A stretch of 64,000 nucleotides of DNA, taken from assembly GCF_004005845.1 (NCBI RefSeq), contig NZ_SADE01000001.1, positions 186,001 to 250,000 of the forward strand. The letters are read 5' to 3'. The notes under the pieces are model-generated. The model worked only from the letters and a program-made list of their open reading frames with translations, was not told the DNA's origin and did not search any database. The position numbers were made by a program, and so were the translations under genes. Of this stretch, positions 47,201 to 55,748 are shown one piece after another; positions within the stretch are counted from its first letter, which is position 1, and each line of letters starts with the position of its first letter. This DNA is from Hwanghaeella grinnelliae (lineage in GTDB: Bacteria; Pseudomonadota; Alphaproteobacteria; UBA8366; Aestuariispiraceae).

Positions 47201-47843
47201 CGACATAAACCGAAGCTGATGTGTCGACGGTTTCGGCAATGGTCTTGAAGGCGACATAGCAGCCGGAATAACGCGACAGCGCGATACCATGCAGGCCAAG
47301 ATCGAGGAATTCCTGCACACCGGCCGGGTTAAGAACCGGTATCATCGCGTCCATAAAGGCGTATTCGGTCTGGTGGGCGGTGGTGGAGGATTTACAGGTG
47401 TGGTCGTCACCGGCCAGAAGCAGCACGCCGCCGTGTTTCGAGGAACCCGCGAAGTTGGCATGACGTAAGACGTCGCCTGACCGGTCCACGCCTGGACCCT
47501 TCGCATACCAGATGGAGAAAACACCATCGACGGTGTTGTCGCCGAAGAACTCGTTCTGCTGGGTGCCCCAAATGGCCGTCAGCGCCAAATCTTCGTTAAG
47601 GCCCGGCTGAAAATGGATATTGTTATTTTTAAGGAACTTGCGCGCCTTCCAGAGTTGCTGGTCGTAGGCGCCAAGCGGGGAACCGCGATAGCCGGAGATA
47701 TAACAACCGGTGTTCAACCCCGCCTTGTGGTCCCGCTGCCGCTGCATGATCGGTAAGCGTACCAATGCCTGGGTGCCGGTGATGAACACGCGGCCGGATT
47801 CCAGGGTATATTTGTCGTCCAAATCGACATGGGCTAGCGCCAT
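44289..47843 (-). CDS. indolepyruvate:ferredoxin oxidoreductase, fused subunits
   Basis: An 1184-residue single-chain IorA-IorB fusion. The N-terminal 2-oxoacid oxidoreductase pyrimidine-type domain begins RVFITGTQALVRLP. The ThDP domain has CSGCPHNTST near 441. A cysteine cluster CEGCGDCSVQSNC lies near 643. The gamma-type domain has GVGGTGVVTIGAILG near 745. It decarboxylates aryl 2-oxoacids from Trp, Phe and Tyr to aryl-acetyl-CoA with ferredoxin. GGAGGA precedes ATG 47843. Single-chain forms of this size are common in Proteobacteria. The 430 bases upstream are gene-free. Confidence 0.93.
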   Translation of the reverse strand: MALAHVDLDDKYTLESGRVFITGTQALVRLPIMQRQRDHKAGLNTGCYISGYRGSPLGAYDQQLWKARKFLKNNNIHFQPGLNEDLALTAIWGTQQNEFFGDNTVDGVFSIWYAKGPGVDRSGDVLRHANFAGSSKHGGVLLLAGDDHTCKSSTTAHQTEYAFMDAMIPVLNPAGVQEFLDLGLHGIALSRYSGCYVAFKTIAETVDTSASVYVDPHRVEVELPDETEFKMPEGGLNIQYPKQALEALAQEEHLHRHKLYAAIAYAKKNKLNRPMIESPKKRLGIVTAGKSYLDVRQALDDLGVDEEFAKELGISVFKVAMTWPLEPDSIREFCQGHEEILIVEEKRALIENQLKEQAYNWPNDKRPRIYGKFNEDRELILPSFGELTPAMIARVVAQRLERLPRGNAIEGNERFSNRLAFLDAKDQQLGARKPSVTRLPYFCSGCPHNTSTKVPEGSRAYAGIGCHFMAQWMDRDTLTFTQMGGEGAAWMGQSPFNKTKHIFVNLGDGTYQHSGTLAIRAAVASGVNITYKILYNDAVAMTGGQPHEGVQTVPAVVAQVAAEGARKVVVVSDEPEKYANGIFPHGVTVHHRDDLDTVQKDLREIEGVSVMVYDQTCAAEKRRRRKRGTFPDPQKRVFINDAVCEGCGDCSVQSNCLSVTPQETEFGRKRKIDQSSCNKDYSCVKGFCPSFVTVHGGEVRKGSGVSQPTAAAGVANVPDLFEALPEPKIPTVEEEPYGILLTGVGGTGVVTIGAILGMAAHLEGKGCSILDMAGLAQKGGPVISHIRVAKNPEDIHAVSIAAGGADVMLGCDIVVASGTTALSKVERDTTVAIVNTEKSITGDFTHNPDWIFPTSEMKEMIAESTGPKNAHFFNGSKLATALMGDSIASNMFMLGYAFQKGLIPVSLEALDKAIQLNGVAVKLNEQAFLWGRRAAHDMDAVLRITDQKDSEKKPVTDEDDGFAKSLEDIVEKRIAFLKDYQNEAYARRYKDFVVDVQRRESQVMTDDSLARAVARYYFKLLAYKDEYEVARLYSDGEFMKKLHKQFDGNFTVKFHLAPPLFAERDPETGHLKKKEYGPAMLKAFGLLAKLKGLRGTRLDPFGRTEERKQERQLITDYEETIKTVLDGLNRENHAIAVQIAEIPEHIRGYGHVKEQHIADAKANEQVLLAQFKKPPQEGAKSAAE

Positions 47844-48274
47844 ATCTGCTTCCTCCACACCTTAATTAGGTCCGGGGAAGCATCTTTTGCGTGGAAACCC
47901 ACCGCAGATTACTTCCCTGGGACCGGCCCTATTGCTTTTCTTATGCCGGACACCGGCGCTCACTCTACGCGTGAACGCCGTTCCCGTCCCGGACGATATT
48001 AGCCTATAAAATAGGTTAGCATTACTGACCTATCCAGGAAAGACTGTCTTGCACGCCGGTGCGTGTTGCCTCCGCTGAAAGATCTATTCACGTGGAACCG
48101 CACGGCAAGAGGGGGCGACCTCGATGGACCGTGTCGATACAGGCGGCAATGGGGACACGAACGGTCGATTTAGGCGTGATTTGCACGCAGTGTTCCCGTA
48201 TATGAGGGCCTTCGGTTGCCGTGGGACCTTTCCGGCGGTGGCATTTTGGGTACGACAATCTGGCGGTTTAGAAG
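47844..48274. other. intergenic region between divergent iorAB and epimerase genes
   Basis: No reading frame here has credible coding character. The only notable structure is TAGCCTAT-AAA-ATAGGTTA around 48000-48019, an inverted repeat with one mismatch, followed by a further ACCTATCC at about 48028. This may be an operator for one of the divergent genes. No convincing -35/-10 pair was found on either strand. Confidence 0.5.
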
Positions 48275-49255
48275 ATGACAGTTCTGGTTACCGGTGCGGC
48301 TGGCTTCATCGGGATGCATGTTTGCGAAGCCCTCTTAGCCCGGGGTGACCGCGTATGCGGCATTGATAATCTGAACGACTATTACGACCCGGCCCTGAAA
48401 CAGGCTCGATTGAAGCGATTGCAAGGGCGCAACGGATTTGTCTTCGAGAAGGTCGATATCGGCGAACAGGCGAGCCTGAAAAAGGCGCTGGAGGACGTGC
48501 ACGATATCGACAGGATCGTTCACTTGGCGGCGCAAGCGGGGGTTCGGTATAGCCTGGTCAATCCGCATGCCTATGTGCAGAGCAACGTAGTCGGCCATCT
48601 GAACATTCTGGAATATGCCCGGCATCGCGCTGGAATGAAGCATCTCGTCTATGCGTCGTCCTCCTCGGTCTATGGCGGAAACACCAAGCTGCCCTTTTCT
48701 ATTGAGGATCGTGTCGACAATCCGGTGTCGCTCTATGCGGCGACCAAAAAGTCCGACGAATTGATCAGCCACGCCTACGCGCATCTCTACGACATTCCGA
48801 TGACCGGCCTGCGGTTCTTCACTGTCTACGGTCCGTGGGGTCGGCCTGATATGTCAGCCTATATCTTTGCGGAAAAAATCATGGCCGGTGAACCGATTCC
48901 GGTTTTCAACAACGGCGACATGCAGCGGGATTTTACCTATATCGATGACATCGTCGCGGGTGTGATCGCCAGTCTGGACAACCCGCCGGAGCGCACCGAA
49001 GAGGCTGCGGCGCACCGGGTCTTCAATCTTGGCAACAATAGGCCCGAAGCCTTGCTGGACATGATCCATACCTTGGAGAAAGCTCTGGGCCGTAAGGCGG
49101 AGATTGATTTCAAGCCGATGCAGCCAGGCGATGTGAAGGCGACCTATGCGGATATCGACGCGTCGCGCCTCGAACTCGGTTACGAACCGAAAACCTCCAT
49201 CGAAGTCGGCCTGCAGAAATTCGCGGATTGGTACAAGGGCTATTCCGGCGCCTGA
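48275..49255 (+). CDS. NAD-dependent epimerase, UDP-glucuronate 4-epimerase-like
   Basis: A 326-residue extended SDR: VTGAAGFIGMHVCEAL at the N-terminus, DNLNDYYDPALKQARL (typical of UDP-GlcA 4-epimerases such as LspL/CapI), SSSSVYGGN, and the active-site Tyr-x3-Lys in SLYAATKKSDE. It interconverts UDP-glucuronate and UDP-galacturonate for polysaccharide or LPS. The asnB-GT4 cluster at 11-14.5 kb could use such sugars but is remote. Confidence 0.91.
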   Translation: MTVLVTGAAGFIGMHVCEALLARGDRVCGIDNLNDYYDPALKQARLKRLQGRNGFVFEKVDIGEQASLKKALEDVHDIDRIVHLAAQAGVRYSLVNPHAYVQSNVVGHLNILEYARHRAGMKHLVYASSSSVYGGNTKLPFSIEDRVDNPVSLYAATKKSDELISHAYAHLYDIPMTGLRFFTVYGPWGRPDMSAYIFAEKIMAGEPIPVFNNGDMQRDFTYIDDIVAGVIASLDNPPERTEEAAAHRVFNLGNNRPEALLDMIHTLEKALGRKAEIDFKPMQPGDVKATYADIDASRLELGYEPKTSIEVGLQKFADWYKGYSGA

Positions 49256-49279
49256 CCCGCCATCCGGGTGACCGGTCCG

Positions 49280-51067
49280 TTACTTCGAATAAAGCGCCTC
49301 CAAACGATCCCCGTAAAATTCCTTCACAATGTGACGGCGGACTTTCATCGATGGTGTCAGCATGGCGTTTTCGATGGAAAATGGCTCATCGACGACAATG
49401 AAACGCCGGACGCGTTCAATGACCGAGAGTTTCTTGTTCACGCGGTCCAGCGCTGCCTGCAATTCCTTACGCAAGGCCGGGTTGTCGTTCCAGGCGCCGT
49501 CGATTGCGCCGTTTTGCGTCTGCCAATCTTCCATCCAAACGGGATCGGGGGTGATTAGAGCCACAAGATGCGGGCGTTTGTCCCCGTAGACCATCGCCTG
49601 CGCGATTTCCGGCTCCAGGCAGATGATTCCCTCGACTCGTTGCGGTGAAAGATTATCACCGCCGGAATTAACGATAATGTCCTTCTTCCTGTCGGTGATC
49701 ATCAGGTAGCCGTCTTCGTCCAGCTGCCCGATATCGCCGGTATGGAGCCAGCCGTCCTGCACCGTCTGGGCCGTGCGGTCCTGATCGTTCCAATATCCCA
49801 ACATGACGAGTTCGCCGCGAACCAGTATTTCCCCGTCCTCTGCGATCTTCACTTCGACCCCCTCAAGCGGCGGGCCTACAGTGTGAAGCTTGTTCAGGGT
49901 TGGGTAGTTGCAACTGATGACAGGGGCGGCTTCAGTTTGGCCGTATCCCTGCAGAATGCGCAGACCCAGTGCGGTGAAGAATTGTGCGACGTCTTGATTC
50001 AAGGGGGCGCCGCCGGAGACGAAAGCTTTCAACCGGCCGCCGAACCGTTCTGAAACCTTGCTGCGTACAAGTTTTGTCAGCAGTGGGTCGATGGCGCGCT
50101 CGCAAAACCCGAGCGACTTCGGATCGTTGTAGCGTTTTTTGCCGATGGCGATCGTCTTAAAGAGCATCTTCTGCTTCAAACCGCCGGATTGCTCGGCGGC
50201 CCGCAGAATCCGGGCCCGCATGGTTTCGTACAGGCGCGGTACAGCCGTCATGATCGTCGGCCGTACTTCCCCGATATTCTGGACAAGTTTGTCGAAACCC
50301 TCGGCATAATAGACCTGGGCGCCGATGCTGATTGGCACGAACTGTCCCGTCGTGTGCTCGTAGGAATGGCTCAACGGCAGAAAGGACAGGAAGATCTCTC
50401 CACCGATGGTGAAACCGGGCAGCCGGGACAGCATGTCCTCCGCGCTCAAAGTGTTGCAGATGATATTGCCGTGGCTCAGCATTACCCCCGCCGGCACGCC
50501 GCCGGTGCCGGATGTATAGATAATGCAGCACATAGCGCCGCGGTCCAGGTCCCGGGCGCGTTCCCGGACAGCACCTGTATCATCTCCCGTCATCAGATCC
50601 GCCAAAGAAAGTACCGGCACATCCGACTTCCCATCTTCGGGCATGCCGTCGATCAAAATTGCGAATTCCACCGCGGTGTCCGCTGCTGCGGGCAGCAAAC
50701 GCTCTGCCAGGTCCCTATTCGACACGATCGTCGCTTTGGCGCCGCTATCGGTCAGAATATGCCGGTGGTCCGCCACCGTGTTGGTCGTATAGGCGGGCAC
50801 CGTCACCGCGCCGATCGACATGATGGCCAGGTCGGCGATCATCCATTCGGGTCTATTTTCCGACACCAGTACGACGCGGTCGCCGGGTCCGATGCCTTTG
50901 GCGGCAAGCCCTGACGCGAACCGAACGACTTCGTCCGCCGTTTCTGACCAAGTCCGTGGGATCCATTTGCCGCCGCGCTTGTTCCAAAGGAAGGGCGCAT
51001 CGCCGAAACGGTCGCATTGATCGAAGAACATTGTCGGCAGGTTTGGCGCCTGCGCGTAGTCCACCAT
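49280..51067 (-). CDS. long-chain fatty acid-CoA ligase (FadD15/ACSL-like)
   Basis: 595 residues with long-chain ligase features. The P-loop is CIIYTSGTGGVPAGVMLSHGN; the final Lys of the usual PKG is replaced by PAG. SFLPLSHSYEHT, ILQGYGQTEAAPVISCNY, GWLHTGDIGQLDEDGYLMITDRKKDII and NSGGDNLSPQRVE follow. It activates long-chain fatty acids for oxidation or lipid synthesis. GGGAGG lies 8 bases before ATG 51067. It is convergent with the epimerase gene. Confidence 0.92.
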   Translation of the reverse strand: MVDYAQAPNLPTMFFDQCDRFGDAPFLWNKRGGKWIPRTWSETADEVVRFASGLAAKGIGPGDRVVLVSENRPEWMIADLAIMSIGAVTVPAYTTNTVADHRHILTDSGAKATIVSNRDLAERLLPAAADTAVEFAILIDGMPEDGKSDVPVLSLADLMTGDDTGAVRERARDLDRGAMCCIIYTSGTGGVPAGVMLSHGNIICNTLSAEDMLSRLPGFTIGGEIFLSFLPLSHSYEHTTGQFVPISIGAQVYYAEGFDKLVQNIGEVRPTIMTAVPRLYETMRARILRAAEQSGGLKQKMLFKTIAIGKKRYNDPKSLGFCERAIDPLLTKLVRSKVSERFGGRLKAFVSGGAPLNQDVAQFFTALGLRILQGYGQTEAAPVISCNYPTLNKLHTVGPPLEGVEVKIAEDGEILVRGELVMLGYWNDQDRTAQTVQDGWLHTGDIGQLDEDGYLMITDRKKDIIVNSGGDNLSPQRVEGIICLEPEIAQAMVYGDKRPHLVALITPDPVWMEDWQTQNGAIDGAWNDNPALRKELQAALDRVNKKLSVIERVRRFIVVDEPFSIENAMLTPSMKVRRHIVKEFYGDRLEALYSK

Positions 51068-51198
51068 TCGTATCGCCTCCCTTGGGGCCAAGGCTCGATT
51101 TAGCCCAGTTTTTGAGTCGGCCCTTGTATTCCAGCCCTTACGGCCTTTTTCTATCTAGTTTGAAGATAGAAATTTCCAGGGTGTGGAGTAAAGATACT

Positions 51199-52998
51199 AT
51201 GAGCGATGCGCAAAGCACTTCTACCGCGAAGGCCCTTGGTGACTTGCCGGAATGGGATCTGTCCGACTTGTATCCGGGCCAGGACGATCCTTCCCTGGAA
51301 GGGGATCTGACGGCCGCCTCGGCGAGCGCATCGCTGTTCAAACAAAGTTTTGCCGGGCGGATGGATGGCCTGGACGGTGACCAGTTGGCGGCAGCGATCC
51401 AGGAATACGAGCGGATCGACGAGCTTCTCTCCAAATTGATGAGCTATGCGCAATTGGTCTACTCCGGCAATGTTACCGACCCGGCGATAGGGCGTTTCTA
51501 TCAAAGCGTCAATGAACGCGCGAACGCCATCTATTCCGACATGCTGTTCTTCACTCTGGAATTGAACCGTTTGGAAGACGCCCATGTTGAGGCGTTGCTG
51601 AACGAAAGCGCTCAGCTTGCCGCCTACCGGCCCTGGATCCGCGATCAACGCGTGATGCGTCCGCATCAACTGGCGGATGACCTTGAACGCCTGTTGCATG
51701 AAAAGTCCGTTGCAGGGCGCAGCGCTTGGGTGCGCCTTTACGACCAGACCCTGGCCGGCCTTCGCTTTCCGATGAACGGCGAGGAACTGACCAGTACCCA
51801 GGTGCTGGACCGGATGTCCTCGCGGAATCCCGTAGAACGGAAGGACGCTGCGCATTGCTTGGGAACGGTGCTTTCGAAGAATGGCAGCCTGTTCGCCTAT
51901 ATCACCAACACATTGGCGAAGGATAAGGATATCGAGGACCGCTGGCGCGGTTTCGATCGGCCGGTATCGGCCAGGAACCTCCGCAACTATGTGGAAGACG
52001 AAGTGGTCGACGCCCTGTCGTCGGCCGTACGTCAGGCCTTCCCGGACCTTTCGCACCGTTACTACCGCTTGAAAGCGAAGTGGTTCGAAACCGATCAATT
52101 GGACTATTGGGATCGCATGGCGCCGTTGCCGGACGAGGACGACCGCCTTGTGCCCTGGGATCAGGCGCAATCAACGGTCCTGACTGCTTACGGACAGTTC
52201 TCGCCGGAACTCGCAAGCATTGGGGAGAAGTTCTTCAAAGGCGGCTGGATTGACGCCCCGGCGCGACCCGGCAAAGCATCGGGCGCCTTCGCGCATCCGA
52301 CCGTGCCCAGCGCGCATCCCTACCTGCTGCTGAATTATCAAGGCAAGGTTCGGGACGTCATGACACTCGCCCATGAGCTGGGGCACGGCGTTCACCAGGT
52401 TCTGGCCGGTGGCCAAGGTCATCTGATGGCGGATACCCCGCTGACCCTGGCAGAAACGGCGTCCGTTTTCGGGGAAATGCTGACCTTCCAATCCATGTTG
52501 GCAGGCACGGAGGACCCTAAACGGCGACGTGCGATGCTGGCCTCGAAGATTGAGGATATGCTTAACACGGTGGTACGGCAGATCGCCTTCTATGAGTTCG
52601 AGCGCCGCGTCCATGACGCCCGCAAGAACGGGGAATTGTCGGTTGATGATTTGGGCGATATCTGGATGGATGTCAGCCGCGAAAGCCTGGGTGATGCCTT
52701 CCGGTTCGACGATCATTTCCGGACCTTCTGGATGTACATCCCGCATTTCATCCATGCGCCGTTTTACGTCTATGCCTATGCGTTCGGGGATTGCCTCGTG
52801 AACTCGCTCTACTCCCTCTACGAGGAGGCGGAAGAAGGTTTCGCGGCGAAATACCTGGACATGCTGCGCGCCGGGGGCACATTGCGGCACCAGGAACTAC
52901 TGGCGCCGTTCGGCTTGGATGCGTCGGACCCGGCCTTCTGGGCCAAAGGGCTTGGCGTGGTGTCCCGATTCATAGACCGTCTGGAAGAGACGTTCTGA
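51199..52998 (+). CDS. pepF: oligoendopeptidase F (M3 metallopeptidase)
   Basis: 599 residues, the normal size of PepF. The zinc site HELGH lies near residue 392 (MTLAHELGHGVHQVLA), followed by the third ligand Glu in TLAETASVFGEML. The N-terminus begins LPEWDLSDLYPGQDD, a typical M3B opening. It degrades short cytoplasmic peptides. ATG 51199 with GGAG upstream is chosen; the frame runs further upstream to 50956 but overlaps the divergent ligase gene and has no similarity. The alpha/beta hydrolase gene follows after 26 bases. Confidence 0.94.
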   Translation: MSDAQSTSTAKALGDLPEWDLSDLYPGQDDPSLEGDLTAASASASLFKQSFAGRMDGLDGDQLAAAIQEYERIDELLSKLMSYAQLVYSGNVTDPAIGRFYQSVNERANAIYSDMLFFTLELNRLEDAHVEALLNESAQLAAYRPWIRDQRVMRPHQLADDLERLLHEKSVAGRSAWVRLYDQTLAGLRFPMNGEELTSTQVLDRMSSRNPVERKDAAHCLGTVLSKNGSLFAYITNTLAKDKDIEDRWRGFDRPVSARNLRNYVEDEVVDALSSAVRQAFPDLSHRYYRLKAKWFETDQLDYWDRMAPLPDEDDRLVPWDQAQSTVLTAYGQFSPELASIGEKFFKGGWIDAPARPGKASGAFAHPTVPSAHPYLLLNYQGKVRDVMTLAHELGHGVHQVLAGGQGHLMADTPLTLAETASVFGEMLTFQSMLAGTEDPKRRRAMLASKIEDMLNTVVRQIAFYEFERRVHDARKNGELSVDDLGDIWMDVSRESLGDAFRFDDHFRTFWMYIPHFIHAPFYVYAYAFGDCLVNSLYSLYEEAEEGFAAKYLDMLRAGGTLRHQELLAPFGLDASDPAFWAKGLGVVSRFIDRLEETF

Positions 52999-53024
52999 TA
53001 ATCTGAAATTGAGTTGGAGTTGAT

Positions 53025-53852
53025 GTGGCGGATACAACGGCCGAAATGCCGGCGGGGTTGGAGATTCTTCGTGCCCTTCCGCCGGAAGGGGTAACCCCGC
53101 GGCCCGTGCCGTTGGTTTTTCTTCATGGCGCTTTTGCAGGGGCGTGGTGTTGGGCAGAGCATTTTCTGCCTTGGTTCGCGTCCCAAGGATATGCGTGTTA
53201 CGCCCCCAGCTTCCGTGGTCATGCGGGGAGCGCTGGGCACGACAAGCTCCACAGCTACGGCATCGAAGACTATGCGACCGACCTGGGAAGTGTGATTGAG
53301 GACCTGCCGGCGCCGCCGGTGATTATCGGGCATTCCATGGGCGGTTTTGTCGGTATGCGTTTCCTGCAGGACCAGCCGGCAATGGGCCTTGTCCTGCTGG
53401 CTTCAGTGCCGCCGACCGGTCTTGCCGGACCGGCGCTGAGCTTGGCGATGTGGAATCCCTCTCTGCTGGGTGAGGTGGCGATGCTTCAGCAGATGAACCC
53501 CAAATGGGCCTCCCTCGATGTAATGCGCGGCGCTTTGTTCTCGGCGGAAGACGACCCCGAAGTCTTGGCGCGTCACTTCAACCAGATGGATGGCGAATCT
53601 CGACGCGCAACGATGGACATGCATGGCGCGATGCGGCTGCGGCCGGACAGTTGGAAAGACAAAATGCCGGTCCTCGTGCTCGGTGCGGCGAACGATACGT
53701 TGATACGCAAAGCCTTTGTGCGGTCCACGGGGCGTCGCTTGGGGCGGCGGCCGGAATTCTTCGAGAATACGGGGCATGGCATGATGCTGGACCGGTCCTG
53801 GCCGCAGGTCGCGGCGCGGATTGCCGAATGGCTTGTGGCGCAAGGTTTCTGA
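53025..53852 (+). CDS. alpha/beta hydrolase fold protein
   Basis: 275 residues. The oxyanion region is VFLHGAFAGAWCW, the nucleophile elbow is GHSMGG near residue 102, and the C-terminal His lies in NTGHGMMLD near 250, with an Asp in the preceding strand (GAANDTLI). The substrate is unknown; esterase, lipase or haloalkane-type reactions are all possible. It starts with GTG 53025 behind TTGGAGTTGAT, 26 bases after pepF, and probably shares its transcript. Confidence 0.9.
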   Translation: MADTTAEMPAGLEILRALPPEGVTPRPVPLVFLHGAFAGAWCWAEHFLPWFASQGYACYAPSFRGHAGSAGHDKLHSYGIEDYATDLGSVIEDLPAPPVIIGHSMGGFVGMRFLQDQPAMGLVLLASVPPTGLAGPALSLAMWNPSLLGEVAMLQQMNPKWASLDVMRGALFSAEDDPEVLARHFNQMDGESRRATMDMHGAMRLRPDSWKDKMPVLVLGAANDTLIRKAFVRSTGRRLGRRPEFFENTGHGMMLDRSWPQVAARIAEWLVAQGF

Positions 53853-53873
53853 CGATTTAGAAGCTCAGTGGAC

Positions 53874-53906
53874 AAAAAAAGGGCCGAAGCGATGGCGCTT
53901 CGGCCC
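53874..53906 (-). terminator. rho-independent terminator of a minus-strand transcript
   Basis: On the minus strand GGGCCGAAGCG-CCAT-CGCTTCGGCCC is followed by seven T: an 11-bp perfect stem with a tetraloop. The plus-strand side lacks a T-run, so it does not serve the hydrolase gene. No minus-strand protein gene lies upstream of it, which points to the RNA gene described next. Confidence 0.92.
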
Positions 53907-54125
53907 ACCAGTCTCGAGCACGTGTATAGGGAGCTTGACCTTTATCCGTGCTCGGGAGGCGACTGTGACAGGCTTCCGTCTGACTATGCACAACCCGTTC
54001 TGGGAACGATTGGGGATAAGAACGGTTTGTACTGGGTGCTGGAACCGGCTGTTTTCGGACCGATGTCACTGTCAGACAGAAGCCTGGGGAACGATGAGAC
54101 GGTCCTTTGAACCGTCCGGGAGAAT
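53874..54125 (-). ncRNA. putative structured non-coding RNA, unrecognised family
   Basis: The minus strand here carries nested complementary arms and ends in a strong terminator. The main stem pairs CAGGCTTC-GTCTGAC (53969-53984) with GTCAGAC-GAAGCCTG (54071-54086): 15 pairs with one unmatched base each side. Inside, AACCCGTTCT (53992-54001) pairs with AGAACGGTT (54019-54027). Beside it, GACGGT/ACCGTC (54098-54116) forms one hairpin and CGAGCACG/CGTGCTCG (about 53914-53955) another. It shows no SRP, RNase P or tmRNA signature that I can recognise. 6S RNA is a possible candidate on size, but its diagnostic bubble was not identified. The 5' end is uncertain and no promoter was found. Confidence 0.6.
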
Positions 54126-54399
54126 CTGTTGCGTCCTTTTTCCTTTCGTCATTTTCGAAAGAACCGGATGTGTCTGCGGGGAAAGGCAGCCGACACCGGT
54201 CAGGTCGTTTGTTGATCAACAGTCTTTCACATCCCTAGCGGTTCGCTTTGACTTGGATCAATTTTCGCAACAAATCGTCTTCCATGGTTTCGGCCCCGTA
54301 TGCGTCTTTTGGTCCACCCGGGCCGGACTGGCGTAAACAGGCAGGAACAACCAAGTTTATGACGAGCGGGACCAACGTCTCCATTGAGGTGCGAACGAC

Positions 54400-55728
54400 A
54401 TGTCTGAGAAGAAGAGCCTTACCGGTCAGGTAAAGCGTTATGCGCGGGTTGGCGGTGCCATGGCCGGCGTCGGGGCGCGACTGGCCGGCGCCCGGTATCT
54501 CGGCATGGAACTCGACAAATCCCGTCACGCGGAGGATCTGAAATTGGCTTTGGGCGGCTTGAAAGGGCCGTTGATGAAGGTTGCGCAGATCTTGGCGACC
54601 ATCCCCGATGCTCTTCCCCGCGATTATGTAGACGAACTACAGCAGTTACAGTCTAATGCGCCGGCCATGGGTTGGCCGTTCGTCAAACGCCGGATGACGA
54701 CCGAACTGGGGCCGGGTTGGACGAAAAGGTTCGATGACTTCGAAAAAGTGGCCGCCCATGCGGCATCCCTAGGCCAGGTCCATCGTGCCGTTACGACTGA
54801 GGGCGAACAGGTTGCCTGTAAACTGCAATATCCGGACATGGCCTCAGCGGTCGAGGCGGATTTGCGGCAGTTGAAGCTGATTTTTTCCATTTACGAGCGT
54901 TACGACAACGCTATTAACACCAATCAAATTCATACGGAGATTTCGGAGCGACTTCGCGAGGAACTCGACTATCAGCGCGAGGCACGGGCAATGACCCTTT
55001 ACGGCTCGATGTTGGCGGATGAGGATCGCGTAACCGTACCGGAACCGGTGCTGGATTTGACCACCGACCGGCTTCTGACGATGAACTGGTTGGACGGCAA
55101 ACCGTTGATGGACTTTACCGAGGCTGATTTATCGGTCCGGAACGACATCGCCTTTGCGATGTTCCGGGCTTGGTATGTGCCGTTCTATTATTACGGGGTG
55201 ATCCATGGTGACCCGCATTTGGGGAACTATGCCGTGCGCCAGGATCACGGCATCAATCTGCTCGATTTCGGCTGTATCCGCGTTTTTCCACCAAGTTTTG
55301 TCGAAGGGGTAATCAGTCTCTACAAAGCCTTGCGGGATAAGGATCAGGACCTTGCGGTCCATGCCTATGAGACCTGGGGCTTCGAAAACCTGTCGAACGA
55401 ATTGTTGGAAGTGCTGAACATCTGGGCAGGTTTCATCTATGCCCCCTTGATGGAAGACAAGGTACAGAAGATCCAGGAAAGCGATAGCGGCCTGTATGGA
55501 GCCTCGGTGGCGCATAAGGTCCATGTGGAGCTTCGGAAACTGGGCGGTGTGACGCCCCCGCGCGAATTCGTCCTGATGGACCGCGCGGCCATTGGATTGG
55601 GGTCGGTCTTCATGCATTTGAAGGCGGAGGTGAACTGGTACCGCCTGTTCCATGAGCTGATTGCCGACTTTGATGTCAAAGTCTTGGAAAAACGGCAGAA
55701 ATCCGCGTTGACGAAGGCTGGTCTGTAA
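54400..55728 (+). CDS. AarF/ABC1/UbiB kinase-like family protein
   Basis: 442 residues of the atypical ABC1 kinase fold. LKGPLMKVAQ near residue 60 corresponds to the KxGQ motif but with Ala in place of Gly. AASLGQVHRA (near 120) is the Ala-rich nucleotide loop. HGDPHLGNYAV (near 268) supplies the catalytic loop Asp and Asn, and DFGCIR (near 289) the metal Asp. COQ8/UbiB proteins support ubiquinone synthesis by ATPase activity. Membership beyond the family level is not clear, and no ubiquinone genes are adjacent. Confidence 0.88.
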   Translation: MSEKKSLTGQVKRYARVGGAMAGVGARLAGARYLGMELDKSRHAEDLKLALGGLKGPLMKVAQILATIPDALPRDYVDELQQLQSNAPAMGWPFVKRRMTTELGPGWTKRFDDFEKVAAHAASLGQVHRAVTTEGEQVACKLQYPDMASAVEADLRQLKLIFSIYERYDNAINTNQIHTEISERLREELDYQREARAMTLYGSMLADEDRVTVPEPVLDLTTDRLLTMNWLDGKPLMDFTEADLSVRNDIAFAMFRAWYVPFYYYGVIHGDPHLGNYAVRQDHGINLLDFGCIRVFPPSFVEGVISLYKALRDKDQDLAVHAYETWGFENLSNELLEVLNIWAGFIYAPLMEDKVQKIQESDSGLYGASVAHKVHVELRKLGGVTPPREFVLMDRAAIGLGSVFMHLKAEVNWYRLFHELIADFDVKVLEKRQKSALTKAGL

Positions 55729-55748
55729 GTCCGGCCTAGCTTCCAGGC

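Noticed and set aside
54211-54220. Perfect 10-bp palindrome GTTGATCAAC
   Set aside because: Ten bases of palindrome are expected by chance in 64 kb, and it is not clearly placed relative to a promoter.
53821-54336. Plus-strand open frame of 171 codons between the hydrolase and the ABC1 kinase
   Set aside because: Composition is unlike the neighbours (high Cys/Phe/Trp), it overlaps the hydrolase end and runs through the terminator hairpin; the region is better explained by the minus-strand RNA.
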